A DNA stretch of 64,000 nt from a bacterium (GTDB lineage: Bacteria; Armatimonadota; Abditibacteriia; Abditibacteriales; Abditibacteriaceae), in the NCBI GenBank assembly GCA_004172935.1, contig SDZD01000004.1, positions 179,260-243,259 on the forward strand. The letters run 5' to 3'. The translations under genes were made by a program, and so were the position numbers. Positions 43,651-52,198 of the stretch are shown here, piece after piece (the first letter of the stretch is position 1; each line of letters begins with the position of its first letter). A model generated the notes under the pieces. It did not search any database and was not told where the DNA came from. It saw only the letters and a list, made by a program, of their open reading frames with translations.

Positions 43651-43689
43651 AATGCCCTTCTGGACGAGAACCAGAAGGGCATTTTCATT
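43651..43689 (+). terminator. Strong hairpin terminator after the amidohydrolase
   Basis: AATGCCCTTCTGG (43651-43663) pairs perfectly over 13 bp with CCAGAAGGGCATT (43671-43683), 7-nt loop, then TTCATT. It begins 6 bp after the amidohydrolase stop. The next 190 bp to the leftward prepilin gene hold nothing I recognise. Confidence 0.85.
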
Positions 43690-43875
43690 GGGACCCCGTA
43701 GTGAACGGAGACCCATTTATGGTGGGCACCCGGCGAATGCCAGGGGCGCCGTGTCCGTGAGAGATTGCTGCGCCAGCGGTAAGTCACCGGTAGACGAAAG
43801 TTGGGTGCTTTCTGGGCCGCGATTTCATATCGCTCGAATCCAGCCGCGAAGCGCAACTTCTATTGGGCCTATCAA

Positions 43876-44709
43876 CTACATTGGGCTAAAAGTAATCTGT
43901 CGTGTCGTCACTGCTGTTCCCGCCGCATTATATGGGGGCGTATCGGCTGTTTCGGGCGAAGTAGGGGAGGGCGCCGCCAGCCCCGCACTCACTGCATCGG
44001 GCTTATAGAATTTCACATGTCCATCGCATAAAAGGTAGTTGGCCCCATCCATGTGGCGCCCATAGCGCCCACTCCCCGGCGAATTGGCATCGTACCGCAA
44101 GTCATTCGCTCGGTTGGGCATGTAGCCCGTCGCATAAAAAATCTCGTTTGGGTTGTACGTCGGGAGCAAATTGTCGTTGCTGCCGTAGCCATTGCCAGCG
44201 GGCGAGCCACCGACATAGGCATCATTAGAGGGATTGAACGAAGCTCCGCGCACCTCAAATGCCATCACCGTTTTAGGCGTCTCGGTAAATCCAGCGATCT
44301 TAGGCCCGCTCCATCCGTTGATGGGGAATCCCATCGCCGTGTTCTCGGCATAAGAAATAATCGGGTTGCCGCTTTGATTCGGCGTGGTCGGGTCACTGGG
44401 GCAGCGAAATATCTGGATGCTTTTTATGTAAGGCGCGACTTGTCCCGCCCAACCATTGCCGCGTGGAACCCCATTCGTCAAAACCCCCACCGGATACTGC
44501 TCATCGTAATCCTGCGTGTACTGGAGAAATCCCAGCCCAATCTGCTTCAAATTCGACATGCACGAACTACGCCGTGCGTTTTCGCGTGCCCTGGCGAAAA
44601 CCGGGAACAAAATCGCTGCCAGAATGGCGATAATTGCGATGACTACCAATAATTCAATGAGTGTGAAGCCATTCGACTTGAAACTGGATGCCTGCTGTTG
44701 AGTTTTCAT
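43876..44709 (-). CDS. Prepilin-like protein with H-x9-DG C-terminal motif, GntR-linked
   Basis: 277 residues from ATG at 44709, preceded by GGAG at 6 nt. The frame is open to 44877, but that point is upstream of the predicted transcription start, so the 44709 ATG is preferred. The leader [14 protein letters not shown] is followed by [18 protein letters not shown], here with the classical Gly at -1, then [20 protein letters not shown]. The C-terminal [13 protein letters not shown] fits H-x9-DG. It differs from the pair at 163-1596 in its middle part. It is divergent from the GntR-LacI regulator, and both promoters share the same dyad, so it is likely a regulated surface protein. Confidence 0.88.
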   Translation of the reverse strand: MKTQQQASSFKSNGFTLIELLVVIAIIAILAAILFPVFARARENARRSSCMSNLKQIGLGFLQYTQDYDEQYPVGVLTNGVPRGNGWAGQVAPYIKSIQIFRCPSDPTTPNQSGNPIISYAENTAMGFPINGWSGPKIAGFTETPKTVMAFEVRGASFNPSNDAYVGGSPAGNGYGSNDNLLPTYNPNEIFYATGYMPNRANDLRYDANSPGSGRYGRHMDGANYLLCDGHVKFYKPDAVSAGLAAPSPTSPETADTPPYNAAGTAVTTRQITFSPM

Positions 44710-44866
44710 GATGTTCTCCATACGGAAATTGAAGCCAGTGGCAACCCCCACGCCCAGCTCTTTCTGCACAGATACATCTGGCTCTAAGCACAATGGAACC
44801 AAACTTAGTACCAATGGGCCGATGCCACACGCCTGTAGCGCCACTTCTGCACTCTTCCGATGACTG

Positions 44867-44907
44867 ATTATACCCATCGTAATTAACTTTCAAACCAAAA
44901 ATGGTTT
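44867..44907 (-). promoter_or_regulatory. Promoter and operator of the prepilin gene
   Basis: On the minus strand: a perfect dyad AAACCA-N4-TGGTTT (44892-44907), 19 nt, then TATAAT (44872-44867) inside CGATGGGTATAAT. The dyad centre is 27.5 bp before the -10 box. The GntR promoter at 45058-45098 has the same dyad, the same 19-nt gap and the same CGATGGG before TATAAT. The predicted leader of the prepilin mRNA is about 150 nt. Confidence 0.7.
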
Positions 44908-44919
44908 TTATTTTGACTG

Positions 44920-44949
44920 GTAGGTAACAGTTTGCTCCAAATTACCTAC
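44920..44949. promoter_or_regulatory. 8-bp inverted repeat between the two GntR-linked promoters
   Basis: GTAGGTAA (44920-44927) and TTACCTAC (44942-44949) with a 14-nt spacer, flanked by ACTGG and CCAGT. It lies between the two divergent promoters and may be a second regulator site. No T-run supports a terminator. Confidence 0.4.
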
Positions 44950-45057
44950 TAAACCAGTTTAGCCGGACGGGATTTCCGGAAAAACTGCTCATTTGCTTTT
45001 CTCTCTGCCCACAATTTATTCGTATCCGATGACCCCTAAACGCTTCAAATAAAAAAC

Positions 45058-45098
45058 AAACCAAATGTGGTTTAAAAATCGCTTGCGATGGGTATAAT
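45058..45098 (+). promoter_or_regulatory. Promoter and operator of the GntR-LacI regulator gene
   Basis: A perfect dyad AAACCA-AATG-TGGTTT (45058-45073), then 19 nt, then TATAAT (45093-45098). The -35 region (TTTAAA, 45071-45076) overlaps the dyad. The gene starts at 45133 with AGGAGG at 45117-45122. The arrangement fits autoregulation. Confidence 0.7.
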
Positions 45099-45132
45099 GA
45101 TGGAGTCCTCATAAACAGGAGGACACGATTCT

Positions 45133-46251
45133 ATGAAAAAAGTAGCCCTTGCCGCCCAGATGATCGAAAAGCGCATCGCCCATGCCGATCACCTCGTCGG
45201 TGGGATACCCAGTGAGCGCCAACTCGCCGAAGAGATGGGCCTGAGCCGCTCCACTGTGCGCACCGCCATTCAATATCTCGTGGAAAAGGGCACCCTGACG
45301 CGCCATGAAAACGGGCGTATCAAGGTCGCCGCACCCGCTGATGGTGCGCGCCACTGTTCTGTGTGCTTCATCGCTCCCGTTGGTTCATCGGGAGATGTCG
45401 ACCAGTGGCGCGAAAGCGCGCAGGGCGTGCTGCGCAGCGTTTTTCAGCAAGATGATGTCACCATGCGTTCGTTCGCCTACGCGCATTTGGGCGACCCTAC
45501 CATTCAGGAAGCGCTCGCGGGCTTCGATGCCGCCTTTTTCATCACGCCCGCCGAAAGAATCCCCGCATGGCTGGTCGCCAAAATCAAAGATTCTTCCTGC
45601 CGTGTTGTCGTCCTTGACCAGGACGAGAGCGATGTTGGTTTGCCCTCCGTTACCCTGTTCCCACCCGCGATGGAAAGCAAACTGTTCGACCATCTCTACA
45701 GGCTCGGACACAGGCGCATAGATTGTTTGAATACCCAGGAGAGCGGAGTTGTCATTCAGGAGCGAATCGCAGCATGGCGCGACTATCTGCAATCTCATGG
45801 TCTTCAAGGCCAGTTGCGTTCTCTGGAAAAACGTAGTCCCATCGAGTCCGCCTACCGTGTTGTACGCGATGCCCTTCAAGAAGGGCAAGACATCGCATCG
45901 GCGCTCTTTTGCACCACTGGCCCCGCCGCCATCGGCGCCATTCGCGCCCTGCACGAAGTTGGATTGAAAATCGGCAGCGACGTTTCGGTCTGCGCCGTCA
46001 ACAGCGAAGGCTTGGGCCGCTACCTGATGACATCTCTAACCGCGCTTGAAGCCCCTCCTCGTGCCCTCTATCTCAGGCGAGTCGCCGAGTGGATGACCAG
46101 CGACGACCAGTGGCAAGGCCCATTGCTCATTCAACCCGACGACTTACTTCTCTTCGAAGGCGAGTCAACTGGCGTGCCTCTCGCATCCCGCCTCATATCC
46201 ACACCAAACGCCACCGACCACCAAACTCCGCTGTTAGCCGAGTCCTACTAA
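45133..46251 (+). CDS. GntR-type winged helix plus LacI-type sensor regulator
   Basis: 372 residues. Residues 1-70 are a GntR winged helix (GIPSERQLAEEMGLSRSTVR, then YLVEKGTLTRHENGRIKV). Residues 80-350 form a periplasmic-binding-like sensor as in LacI (LFDHLYRLGHRRIDCLNTQE; SALFCTTGPAAIGAIRALHE; GSDVSVCAVNSEGL). This AraR-like fusion normally binds a sugar and represses its targets. The gene is preceded by a strong AGGAGG site and a dyad promoter, and divergent from a prepilin-like gene whose promoter carries the same dyad. Targets probably include that gene and itself. Ligand unknown; the GH99-like gene downstream is a possible additional target. Confidence 0.9.
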   Translation: MKKVALAAQMIEKRIAHADHLVGGIPSERQLAEEMGLSRSTVRTAIQYLVEKGTLTRHENGRIKVAAPADGARHCSVCFIAPVGSSGDVDQWRESAQGVLRSVFQQDDVTMRSFAYAHLGDPTIQEALAGFDAAFFITPAERIPAWLVAKIKDSSCRVVVLDQDESDVGLPSVTLFPPAMESKLFDHLYRLGHRRIDCLNTQESGVVIQERIAAWRDYLQSHGLQGQLRSLEKRSPIESAYRVVRDALQEGQDIASALFCTTGPAAIGAIRALHEVGLKIGSDVSVCAVNSEGLGRYLMTSLTALEAPPRALYLRRVAEWMTSDDQWQGPLLIQPDDLLLFEGESTGVPLASRLISTPNATDHQTPLLAESY

Positions 46252-46763
46252 ACCAAAGGCGCTGAGAGGAAAATGAAACCTGTATAGATTTTATTAGTCT
46301 CACTAAAATGAATGTAAACATGCCGCATTCATTCCCGCCGCTCGTCCCCCATAGCGGCCCAGGGCAACAAACCAATCCTTAGTCAAGCCCGTCAATAAGA
46401 GTTCATCCCTTTACCACTTGTGGGTGAGGACCGCGAAGCGCAAGCCAGCCTTGTCCCGTCATCTTGAGCATACGAAGTATTCTGACTTTTTCTCAATAAG
46501 CCCCCAAAAGATTGAATAAAGATTGATTAATCAATCCTGCATATTTTTAAATGCTTAAACATATGCAAAAACCCAATTTAATCAATCAAAAATGATTGAT
46601 TGTCCCAAATAATCAATCCCTGATTATCGGGTGCGATTTCCCCCCACAAATCCATGATTCCACGCTCGAATCTCCGAGTTCACAACTCAAAACTAACCAC
46701 TGACAACTAAAAACTAGCAACTCGAATTCAATTCTCAATAACATCCCCCATCGCCCTATAAAC
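46252..46763. other. Intergenic region upstream of the GH99-like gene
   Basis: 512 bp without a convincing gene. It contains the cluster of dyads described at 46521-46627 and a low-complexity ACTAAAAACT-type stretch near 46680-46720. The left part (46270-46500) shows no clear signal. No classical -35/-10 pair was found; TATAAA at 46757-46762 is too close to the start codon to be its -10 box. Confidence 0.4.
46521..46627. repeat. Cluster of ATTGATT/AATCAAT dyads
   Basis: Three perfect inverted repeats built on one motif lie within 107 bp: GATTGATT-AATCAATC (46521-46536), AATCAATCA-N4-TGATTGATT (46580-46601), and ATAATCA-N5-TGATTAT (46609-46627). A fourth, GCATAT / ATATGC, spans 46539-46566. 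They sit 137-243 bp upstream of the GH99-like gene. Best read as a multi-site operator for one dimeric regulator. Confidence 0.6.
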
Positions 46764-48929
46764 ATGATACATCCATTCGCCTTCAAAAAATCGTTGACCC
46801 TCTGCCTGTCAACTCTCGCTGCCCTCTGTCTTCTCTTGGCCCTGACTAAAAATTCTGTAGCGGCTAGTCCCCCCGGCGATATAGTCGGTAAGGTGACGGT
46901 CGGTTATCAAGGCTGGTTCTGGGCTACTGGCGATGGCACCCCTTGGACCGAGGCGACCAAGAAGTTCTTCCACTTCAACCCCGAACCCGGAATTGAAGCC
47001 GATACCAAGTACCGCACAGTCGAGATGTGGCCCGACATGCGCGAATACACCACCTCATTCCCGACTTCTCTTGCTCCTTATGGCAACGGGCAACCCGCCA
47101 CCATGTTCTCCTCCTACAGCGACCAGACTGTCCAAACCCACTTCCGTTGGATGAAAGAGAATGGTATCAACACGGCGGCCCTCCAACGATTTGGCGGCGA
47201 GGTCTGCGACTACCCAGTCGTCAAAGCGACCCGCGACGCCATCTCAGTCAAGGTTATGAATGCCGCACAGGCTCAGGGCCGCAAGTTCTACATCATGTAC
47301 GACTGCTCCGGTTGGCAGAACTTCCAGCAGAAAATCAAGACCGATTGGACCGATACCATCGTGGGCGCTCTTCATCTCACTAGCTCCCCCGCCTATGCGA
47401 AGCAAAACGGTAAGCCTGTAGTCTGTATTTGGGGATTGGGCTACGCGGGCGCCCCCACCACTGGCCCCGGCAACCCCGAATTATCACTCGATGTCGTCAA
47501 CTGGTTCAAAGCCAACGGCTGCTATGTTATCGGCGGCTTCCCCGGCCAGTGGCGTTCGGGCACAGGCGATTCGCGTCCCGACTTCAAAAGCGTTTACTCC
47601 GCCGTCGATATGATCGCCCCGTGGGGCGTCGGTGGCATTCCCAATTACGATTGGACTAAAGCCGACCTCGTTCTTGCCAACGAGTGGGGCAAGGACTATC
47701 AGCCGATGGCTTACCCCGGCACATCCTTCTTCTGGGGCAACCGCTCCGGCAAAAACCTCTTCCCCCGCAATCACGGCGATTTCATGTGGGGCTACTTCAA
47801 AAACTACCGCCAACTCGGCATCCAGACCTGTTACATCGCCATGTTCGATGAAATCGACGAGGGAACCGCGATATTCAAAGTTGCCGAAGACGCCTCTATG
47901 CAACCCACTAATCAATGGTTCTTGCCTCTGGACGCCGACGGAGTCCATTGCTCATCCGACTTCTACCTGCGCCTGACAAACGACGGCGGGCGAATGATAC
48001 GCGGCGAACTACCATTCTCCGAACAGCATCCCACTCTCCACGTACCCTCAGCCTCTGGCCCCATCATAAACGGCACCTATGAAATCCAGCCCGTAAGTTC
48101 GCCCGCAAAGCGCCTGGACATCGAAGCCGCCGCCGATGCTGACGGTGCCAAAGTTCAACTCTGGTCAACCAATGGTGGCCCCAACCAGGCCATGAACATA
48201 GTTCCTCTGGGTGGCGATAACTACGAAATAACCCCGCTCTGCGCCCCCACTCGCCGCATACAAGTTGGCCCGCAAGGCATCGACATCCGCCAATCAGCGC
48301 CTGGCCCCTCGCAGCGCTGGAAAATCGAGCATCTCGGCGAAGGAATATACGAACTCTCCCCGCTCTCATCCCCCACCATGCGCCTCGCAGCCGATAAAGC
48401 CAGCGATGCCCCCAGCGCGAACATCCAACTCGCTCTCTCCAACGGTGGCGAACAGCAAAAATGGCGCATCATCCCAACCATCGTTCCCGACGCCATCTAT
48501 CAACTCGAACCCCAATGCGCCCCCGGCAAGCGCCTCACCCTCGCGCAGCAAGAGACCGCTAACGGAACTGCCGCTTGCATCTCGACTGCCGATGACACTC
48601 CCACCCAAAACTGGAAAATCACCGCCAGTGGTGCTAATTACTACGAACTTTCGCCCGTAAACACCGCGCAACGCCTTGATGTAATGGCGCAGCAAAACGC
48701 CGATGGCACCAAAGTAAATTCATGGGAGATCACCAATAGCCCCGCCCAAAAATGGCGTCTGTTAGATATTGGTGGCGGTCTCTACGAACTCGAACCCCAA
48801 TGCGCCCCCGGCAAACGCCTCGACGTTGTCGGCGGAGCCACCGCCAACGGAACCGCCGTCGAAATTTGGCAAGTCAAAGCCACTCCTCAACAACGCTGGA
48901 AACTAATCGCCCACCAAATCGCCAAATAG
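46764..48929 (+). CDS. Secreted GH99/GH71-like protein with six ricin-type repeats
   Basis: 721 residues with a signal peptide (MIHPFAFKKSLTLCLSTLAA...VAA). Residues 40-420 resemble the GH71/GH99-like TIM-barrel group (VGKVTVGYQGWFWATGDGTP; MYDCSGWQNFQQKIKTDW; IAMFDEIDEGTAIFKVAED). Residues 430-720 are six beta-trefoil subrepeats of about 45-48 residues, each with the form (I/L)YELxPxxxPxxRLD...QxWxI, equal to two ricin-B-type lectin domains. GH99-family enzymes act on alpha-mannosyl linkages, but this branch is uncharacterised. The Glu and Asp in MFDEIDEGT are catalytic candidates. It probably binds and cuts an extracellular glycan. Many dyads precede it, suggesting tight regulation. Confidence 0.75.
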   Translation: MIHPFAFKKSLTLCLSTLAALCLLLALTKNSVAASPPGDIVGKVTVGYQGWFWATGDGTPWTEATKKFFHFNPEPGIEADTKYRTVEMWPDMREYTTSFPTSLAPYGNGQPATMFSSYSDQTVQTHFRWMKENGINTAALQRFGGEVCDYPVVKATRDAISVKVMNAAQAQGRKFYIMYDCSGWQNFQQKIKTDWTDTIVGALHLTSSPAYAKQNGKPVVCIWGLGYAGAPTTGPGNPELSLDVVNWFKANGCYVIGGFPGQWRSGTGDSRPDFKSVYSAVDMIAPWGVGGIPNYDWTKADLVLANEWGKDYQPMAYPGTSFFWGNRSGKNLFPRNHGDFMWGYFKNYRQLGIQTCYIAMFDEIDEGTAIFKVAEDASMQPTNQWFLPLDADGVHCSSDFYLRLTNDGGRMIRGELPFSEQHPTLHVPSASGPIINGTYEIQPVSSPAKRLDIEAAADADGAKVQLWSTNGGPNQAMNIVPLGGDNYEITPLCAPTRRIQVGPQGIDIRQSAPGPSQRWKIEHLGEGIYELSPLSSPTMRLAADKASDAPSANIQLALSNGGEQQKWRIIPTIVPDAIYQLEPQCAPGKRLTLAQQETANGTAACISTADDTPTQNWKITASGANYYELSPVNTAQRLDVMAQQNADGTKVNSWEITNSPAQKWRLLDIGGGLYELEPQCAPGKRLDVVGGATANGTAVEIWQVKATPQQRWKLIAHQIAK

Positions 48930-48944
48930 CTCGTTCAGCCTTTC

Positions 48945-48950
48945 TATAAT
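48945..48950 (+). promoter_or_regulatory. Consensus -10 box for a leaderless mRNA
   Basis: TATAAT is followed by exactly 6 nt and then the ATG at 48957. There is no Shine-Dalgarno sequence (CTCCCT precedes the ATG). Transcription would begin at or beside the A of ATG. This is the clearest of four such cases in the window. Confidence 0.6.
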
Positions 48951-48956
48951 CTCCCT

Positions 48957-49820
48957 ATGCAAACCTTCGATTCTCAGGGAAACAGCGGGCAATGGATGAC
49001 GGGCGATGTAATGGTTCAAGGCGTGCGACTGCATTACACGCGCACCGGAGGCGATTTGCCGCCTCTCGTCCTCGCTCATGGCTTCTCCGACGATGGTTTG
49101 TGCTGGACTCCAGTGGCACAAGCCCTCGAAGCGCACTTCGATGTTGTTATGGTCGATGCGCGCGGTCATGGCTACTCACAGGCTCCCGACGATGGTTATA
49201 ACGCTGCCGAAACTGCGCACGACTTGGCCGGAGTCATTTCTGCTTTAGAACTGCATTCTCCCATCATTATGGGGCACTCGATGGGAGCCTCCACCGCTTT
49301 AACCCTCACCACACTCTACCCGCAATTGCCCCGCGCCATTCTCCTCGAAGACCCTCCCGCATGGTGGCGAAAGCCCGCCCCCACAGCTGCCACCAATAAA
49401 CCCGACAACAACGATTGGCAACGCAATACTCGCGCATGGATATTGGATTTAAAAACCCAATCGCGCGAACAGTTGATAGAAAAGCAGGGGAGGGCAGCAC
49501 CCTCATGGTCGCAACTGGAAGTCGAATTGTGGGCCGACGCCCATTTGCGCCTTAGCCCCAATGTACTCAACGGTCGCACTCTGAGCGAAGAGAGAGACTT
49601 GAGCCTACTGGCAAATATCACCTGTCCCACCCTCCTCATCACAGCAGAGCCAGAGTTAGGTGCCATTGTGACCTCCTCCGATGCCATAGCGCTTCAACAG
49701 CTCATCCCCCACTTGAAAACTGTCCACATTGCGGGCGCCGGACATAGCATCCACCGCGAACAGTTCGGCCCATTCATGAACGCTGTGCAAGCCTTTCTGA
49801 ATGATATTGCCATCCTTTGA
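48957..49820 (+). CDS. Alpha/beta hydrolase
   Basis: 287 residues, cytoplasmic. Motifs of the canonical fold are LVLAHGFSDDGLCWTPVAQA (oxyanion), MVDARGHGYSQAPDDGY, nucleophile elbow IMGHSMGAS, and the catalytic His in VHIAGAGHSIHRE. It resembles the epoxide hydrolase, haloalkane dehalogenase and C-C hydrolase-like branch, but the cap domain is not diagnostic, so the reaction is open. It has its own predicted leaderless promoter and appears to be monocistronic, 27 bp after the GH99-like gene. Confidence 0.88.
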   Translation: MQTFDSQGNSGQWMTGDVMVQGVRLHYTRTGGDLPPLVLAHGFSDDGLCWTPVAQALEAHFDVVMVDARGHGYSQAPDDGYNAAETAHDLAGVISALELHSPIIMGHSMGASTALTLTTLYPQLPRAILLEDPPAWWRKPAPTAATNKPDNNDWQRNTRAWILDLKTQSREQLIEKQGRAAPSWSQLEVELWADAHLRLSPNVLNGRTLSEERDLSLLANITCPTLLITAEPELGAIVTSSDAIALQQLIPHLKTVHIAGAGHSIHREQFGPFMNAVQAFLNDIAIL

Positions 49821-50204
49821 GTTTCCGACTACTCACAAAATATTGAAGGTTAATGGTATTCTAGAAACCCTGTCGTAATACATTTGACTCATAATAGGGA
49901 AAGTTTGGACGACCAGAAACACAAAATTATCATTGATTTCGTGCCAATATATGAAGGCAGTTGATTTAGACTCTTCTGTCAACTAGAAAGGGGATCTGAC
50001 GGCTGGGAAATGGAAGCTACTGCTAAAAACAGAATGCCTCTATGAGAAAATGGTCTAATCCCTAGAAGTCGATAATGCGTCTATTCACAGCAAAGAAGAA
50101 CAAAGCGTCGCTTTTACATTGTTCAATGCATCATCAAGAGTCTCCAACACACTGGCCGAGCCGCGCAATAACTGCCGAAAGATACGCGAAATGGGGTGTT
50201 TCTC
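49821..50204. other. Intergenic region upstream of serine dehydratase
   Basis: 384 bp, moderately AT-rich, with no convincing gene, repeat or hairpin. It must contain the promoter of the serine dehydratase pair; no strong -10/-35 pair stands out. Confidence 0.35.
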
Positions 50205-50876
50205 ATGTTTTCGGCTTTTGAAATTATCGGACCCCCAATGGTAGGTCCCTCATCCTCCCACACCGCTGGCGCGTGCCGTTTAGGTTTGTTAGCCCGTGCT
50301 TTGCTCGATGAAGAGCCGCGTTGGGCTAACCTTGCCCTTCACGGCTCTTTTGCTGCCACAGGAGTAGGGCACGCCACCGACCGCGCCTTAGCTGCCGGGG
50401 TTCTTGGTTTTCCTCCTGATGATGAGCGCCTTAAAGATGCGCTTAAATTGGCGGTTGAACAAAACGTCCCCATCGAAATAGAGGCCGTCGATCTGGGAGA
50501 AACGGTGCATCCCAACAGCGTTCGAATTCAACTGCGAGGCGATAGGAACGCGGTAACGATGATAGGGTCTTCAATTGGTGGTGGTGCTGTAATCGCTACC
50601 GAGATCGACGGTTATCCCGCCGACGTGCGCGGCCAACTCGAAACTCTCGTTCTGTGGCATAGCGACACCCCCGGCTTTTTAGCCCGCGTCGTCTCCGTTT
50701 GCGCCTGTGTCGAACTCAACATCGCCAGCGTCCGAACTAGCCGCCGAGAGCGTGGCGAACAAGCCCTCACCACTTTGGAAGTGGATGGGCGTTTCGCCGA
50801 TGATGTATTGAGTGTGTTGCGACGCGGGCAAGGAGTGAAGCGCCTCGCACATCTAACTACTCTGCCAGGGTTTTAA
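50205..50876 (+). CDS. sdaAB: L-serine dehydratase, beta subunit
   Basis: 223 residues from ATG at 50205 (MFSAFEIIGPPMVGPSSSHT); a GTG three codons earlier is possible but less likely. The motif GPPMVGPSSSHTAGACRLG is typical of the iron-sulfur-dependent enzyme's beta domain. Residues 150-223 form an ACT-like domain (VLWHSDTPGFLARVVSVCAC). With the alpha subunit it converts L-serine to pyruvate and ammonia. The alpha-subunit gene begins 3 bp after the stop, so the two form an operon in the order usual in Firmicutes-type enzymes. Confidence 0.95.
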   Translation: MFSAFEIIGPPMVGPSSSHTAGACRLGLLARALLDEEPRWANLALHGSFAATGVGHATDRALAAGVLGFPPDDERLKDALKLAVEQNVPIEIEAVDLGETVHPNSVRIQLRGDRNAVTMIGSSIGGGAVIATEIDGYPADVRGQLETLVLWHSDTPGFLARVVSVCACVELNIASVRTSRRERGEQALTTLEVDGRFADDVLSVLRRGQGVKRLAHLTTLPGF

Positions 50877-50879
50877 CAC

Positions 50880-51788
50880 ATGACTTACTCTTATCGTACT
50901 GCCGTCGAACTACTCGATTTAGTTGAAAAGACTGGACTATCACTGGCAGAAATCGCCGTGCGTGGCGAAACCGAAATCGGCAACCAAACGCGAGAAGAAT
51001 TACTGGCTCGCATGACCGACTACTACGGGCGCATGAAGTCTTCCGTCGCCAAAGGTCTCGCGATCACCCAACGCAGCCAGAGTGGCTTGTCCGGCGGCGA
51101 CGCGCGCCGCGTTCTCGAACACTCCGAAAAAAGCCAGGTCAGTGCCCTCGGAACCACTTTCGAGCGTAGCTTGGCCTATGGTCTGGCAGTTCTCGAAACC
51201 AATGCTGCCTTCGGTCAAATCGTGGCGACCCCAACCGCAGGAAGCGCGGGCATAGCCCCTGCCTGTTTGTTGGCATGGCAAGAAACACGAGGAGCCAGTG
51301 ATGAAGACACGGCGATGGGCCTCTGGACTGCAGCTGCAGTAGGAAAAATCATCGGCTACGGCGCCTGTTTCTCTGGTGCGCAGGGCGGTTGCCAGGCCGA
51401 AGTTGGCTCTGCCTGTAGCATGGCCGCCGCCGCACTGTGCGAATTGGATGGCGGTACTCCCAAACAGGTCATTCAAGCGGCAGCAATGGCTCTCAAAAAC
51501 ACCCTCGGTCTCATCTGCGATCCCATCGGTGGCTATGTCGAAGCGCCCTGCTCCAAACGTAACGCGCTCTACACCTTGCACGCTTTTGGCGCCTCTACCC
51601 TTGCCCTCAGCGGAGTCGAAAGCGTCATTCCTTTCGACGAAGTCGTCGGGGCGCTACGCGAAGTAGGCCGCACAATGCCGCGCGTCTATAAAGAAACCGC
51701 CGAAGGTGGATTAGCCATAACCCCAACCGGACTAAAGTTCCGCCCCGACCAAATAGTAGTTCCTCTGGAAGCCCGCAAAAAAGGCTGA
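50880..51788 (+). CDS. sdaAA: L-serine dehydratase, alpha subunit (4Fe-4S)
   Basis: 302 residues. The family core VATPTAGSAGIAPACLLAWQ is present, with the cysteines that bind the 4Fe-4S cluster in GSACSMAAAALCE and LICDPIGGYVEAPCSKRNA. The cluster acts as the Lewis acid that removes the serine hydroxyl. The length and the start (MTYSYRTAVELLDLVEKTGL) fit the standalone alpha subunit. It is 3 bp after sdaAB. No regulator is adjacent. Confidence 0.95.
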   Translation: MTYSYRTAVELLDLVEKTGLSLAEIAVRGETEIGNQTREELLARMTDYYGRMKSSVAKGLAITQRSQSGLSGGDARRVLEHSEKSQVSALGTTFERSLAYGLAVLETNAAFGQIVATPTAGSAGIAPACLLAWQETRGASDEDTAMGLWTAAAVGKIIGYGACFSGAQGGCQAEVGSACSMAAAALCELDGGTPKQVIQAAAMALKNTLGLICDPIGGYVEAPCSKRNALYTLHAFGASTLALSGVESVIPFDEVVGALREVGRTMPRVYKETAEGGLAITPTGLKFRPDQIVVPLEARKKG

Positions 51789-51826
51789 GCCAACCAGTGC
51801 TCTCCCCCTCCGATTGAAAGCAGATT

Positions 51827-51850
51827 GATAGCCCCAGAATTTATTCGGGG
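51827..51850. repeat. Dispersed hairpin repeat, copy 1
   Basis: The core AGAATTTATTCGGGG is preceded by GATAGCCCC. The 24 nt match 63393-63416 at 22 positions. GCCCC-A-GAA pairs with TTC-GGGGC around TTTA, so each copy forms a hairpin. Two copies 11.5 kb apart suggest a dispersed palindromic element. Confidence 0.55.
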
Positions 51851-52169
51851 CAAGACAAATTCGTATCATGCTTCAAATATAATGGCAACACGGTTGCATA
51901 TGTTTGGGCTACCATAATCTGCTAAGCCCCGAGCATTACTTTGGTATTACGTCGCAAACCGTCCTCAACAAGCTCCGTCTGAACGACCGGCCAAGTGTCG
52001 TGAGTAACCTGTCAAATCTATCTTTCTTTAGTCGAAGTTAATGGGTTTGCCGGTAATTGTCTCGGCCAAAAATATGCTCAGTCACAGGCGCAAAATGACA
52101 ACTCTCTCACCCGCAGGTGCAAAATCCGTAAACGATAAAATCCGCCCGCCACAAGTTCCTGCGTGGACG

Positions 52170-52175
52170 TATAAT
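52170..52175 (+). promoter_or_regulatory. -10 box of the hybrid kinase gene
   Basis: TATAAT 24 bp before the ATG at 52199, with GGGGGAG 6 nt before the ATG. The -35 region is not recognisable. Confidence 0.5.
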
Positions 52176-52198
52176 CGTCTTAGCTTGGGGGAGCGAAA

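Larger units (their letters stand above)
51789..52198. other. Intergenic region upstream of the hybrid kinase
   Basis: 410 bp without a convincing gene. It holds a 24-nt hairpin repeat at 51827-51850, which recurs with two mismatches at 63393-63416, and a promoter with TATAAT at 52170-52175, 24 bp before the kinase start. GGGGGAG at 52186-52192 is the ribosome binding site. Confidence 0.5.

Noticed and set aside
46757..46762. TATAAA as a -10 box for the GH99-like gene
   Set aside because: Only 1 nt lies between it and the ATG, which would start transcription inside the coding sequence.
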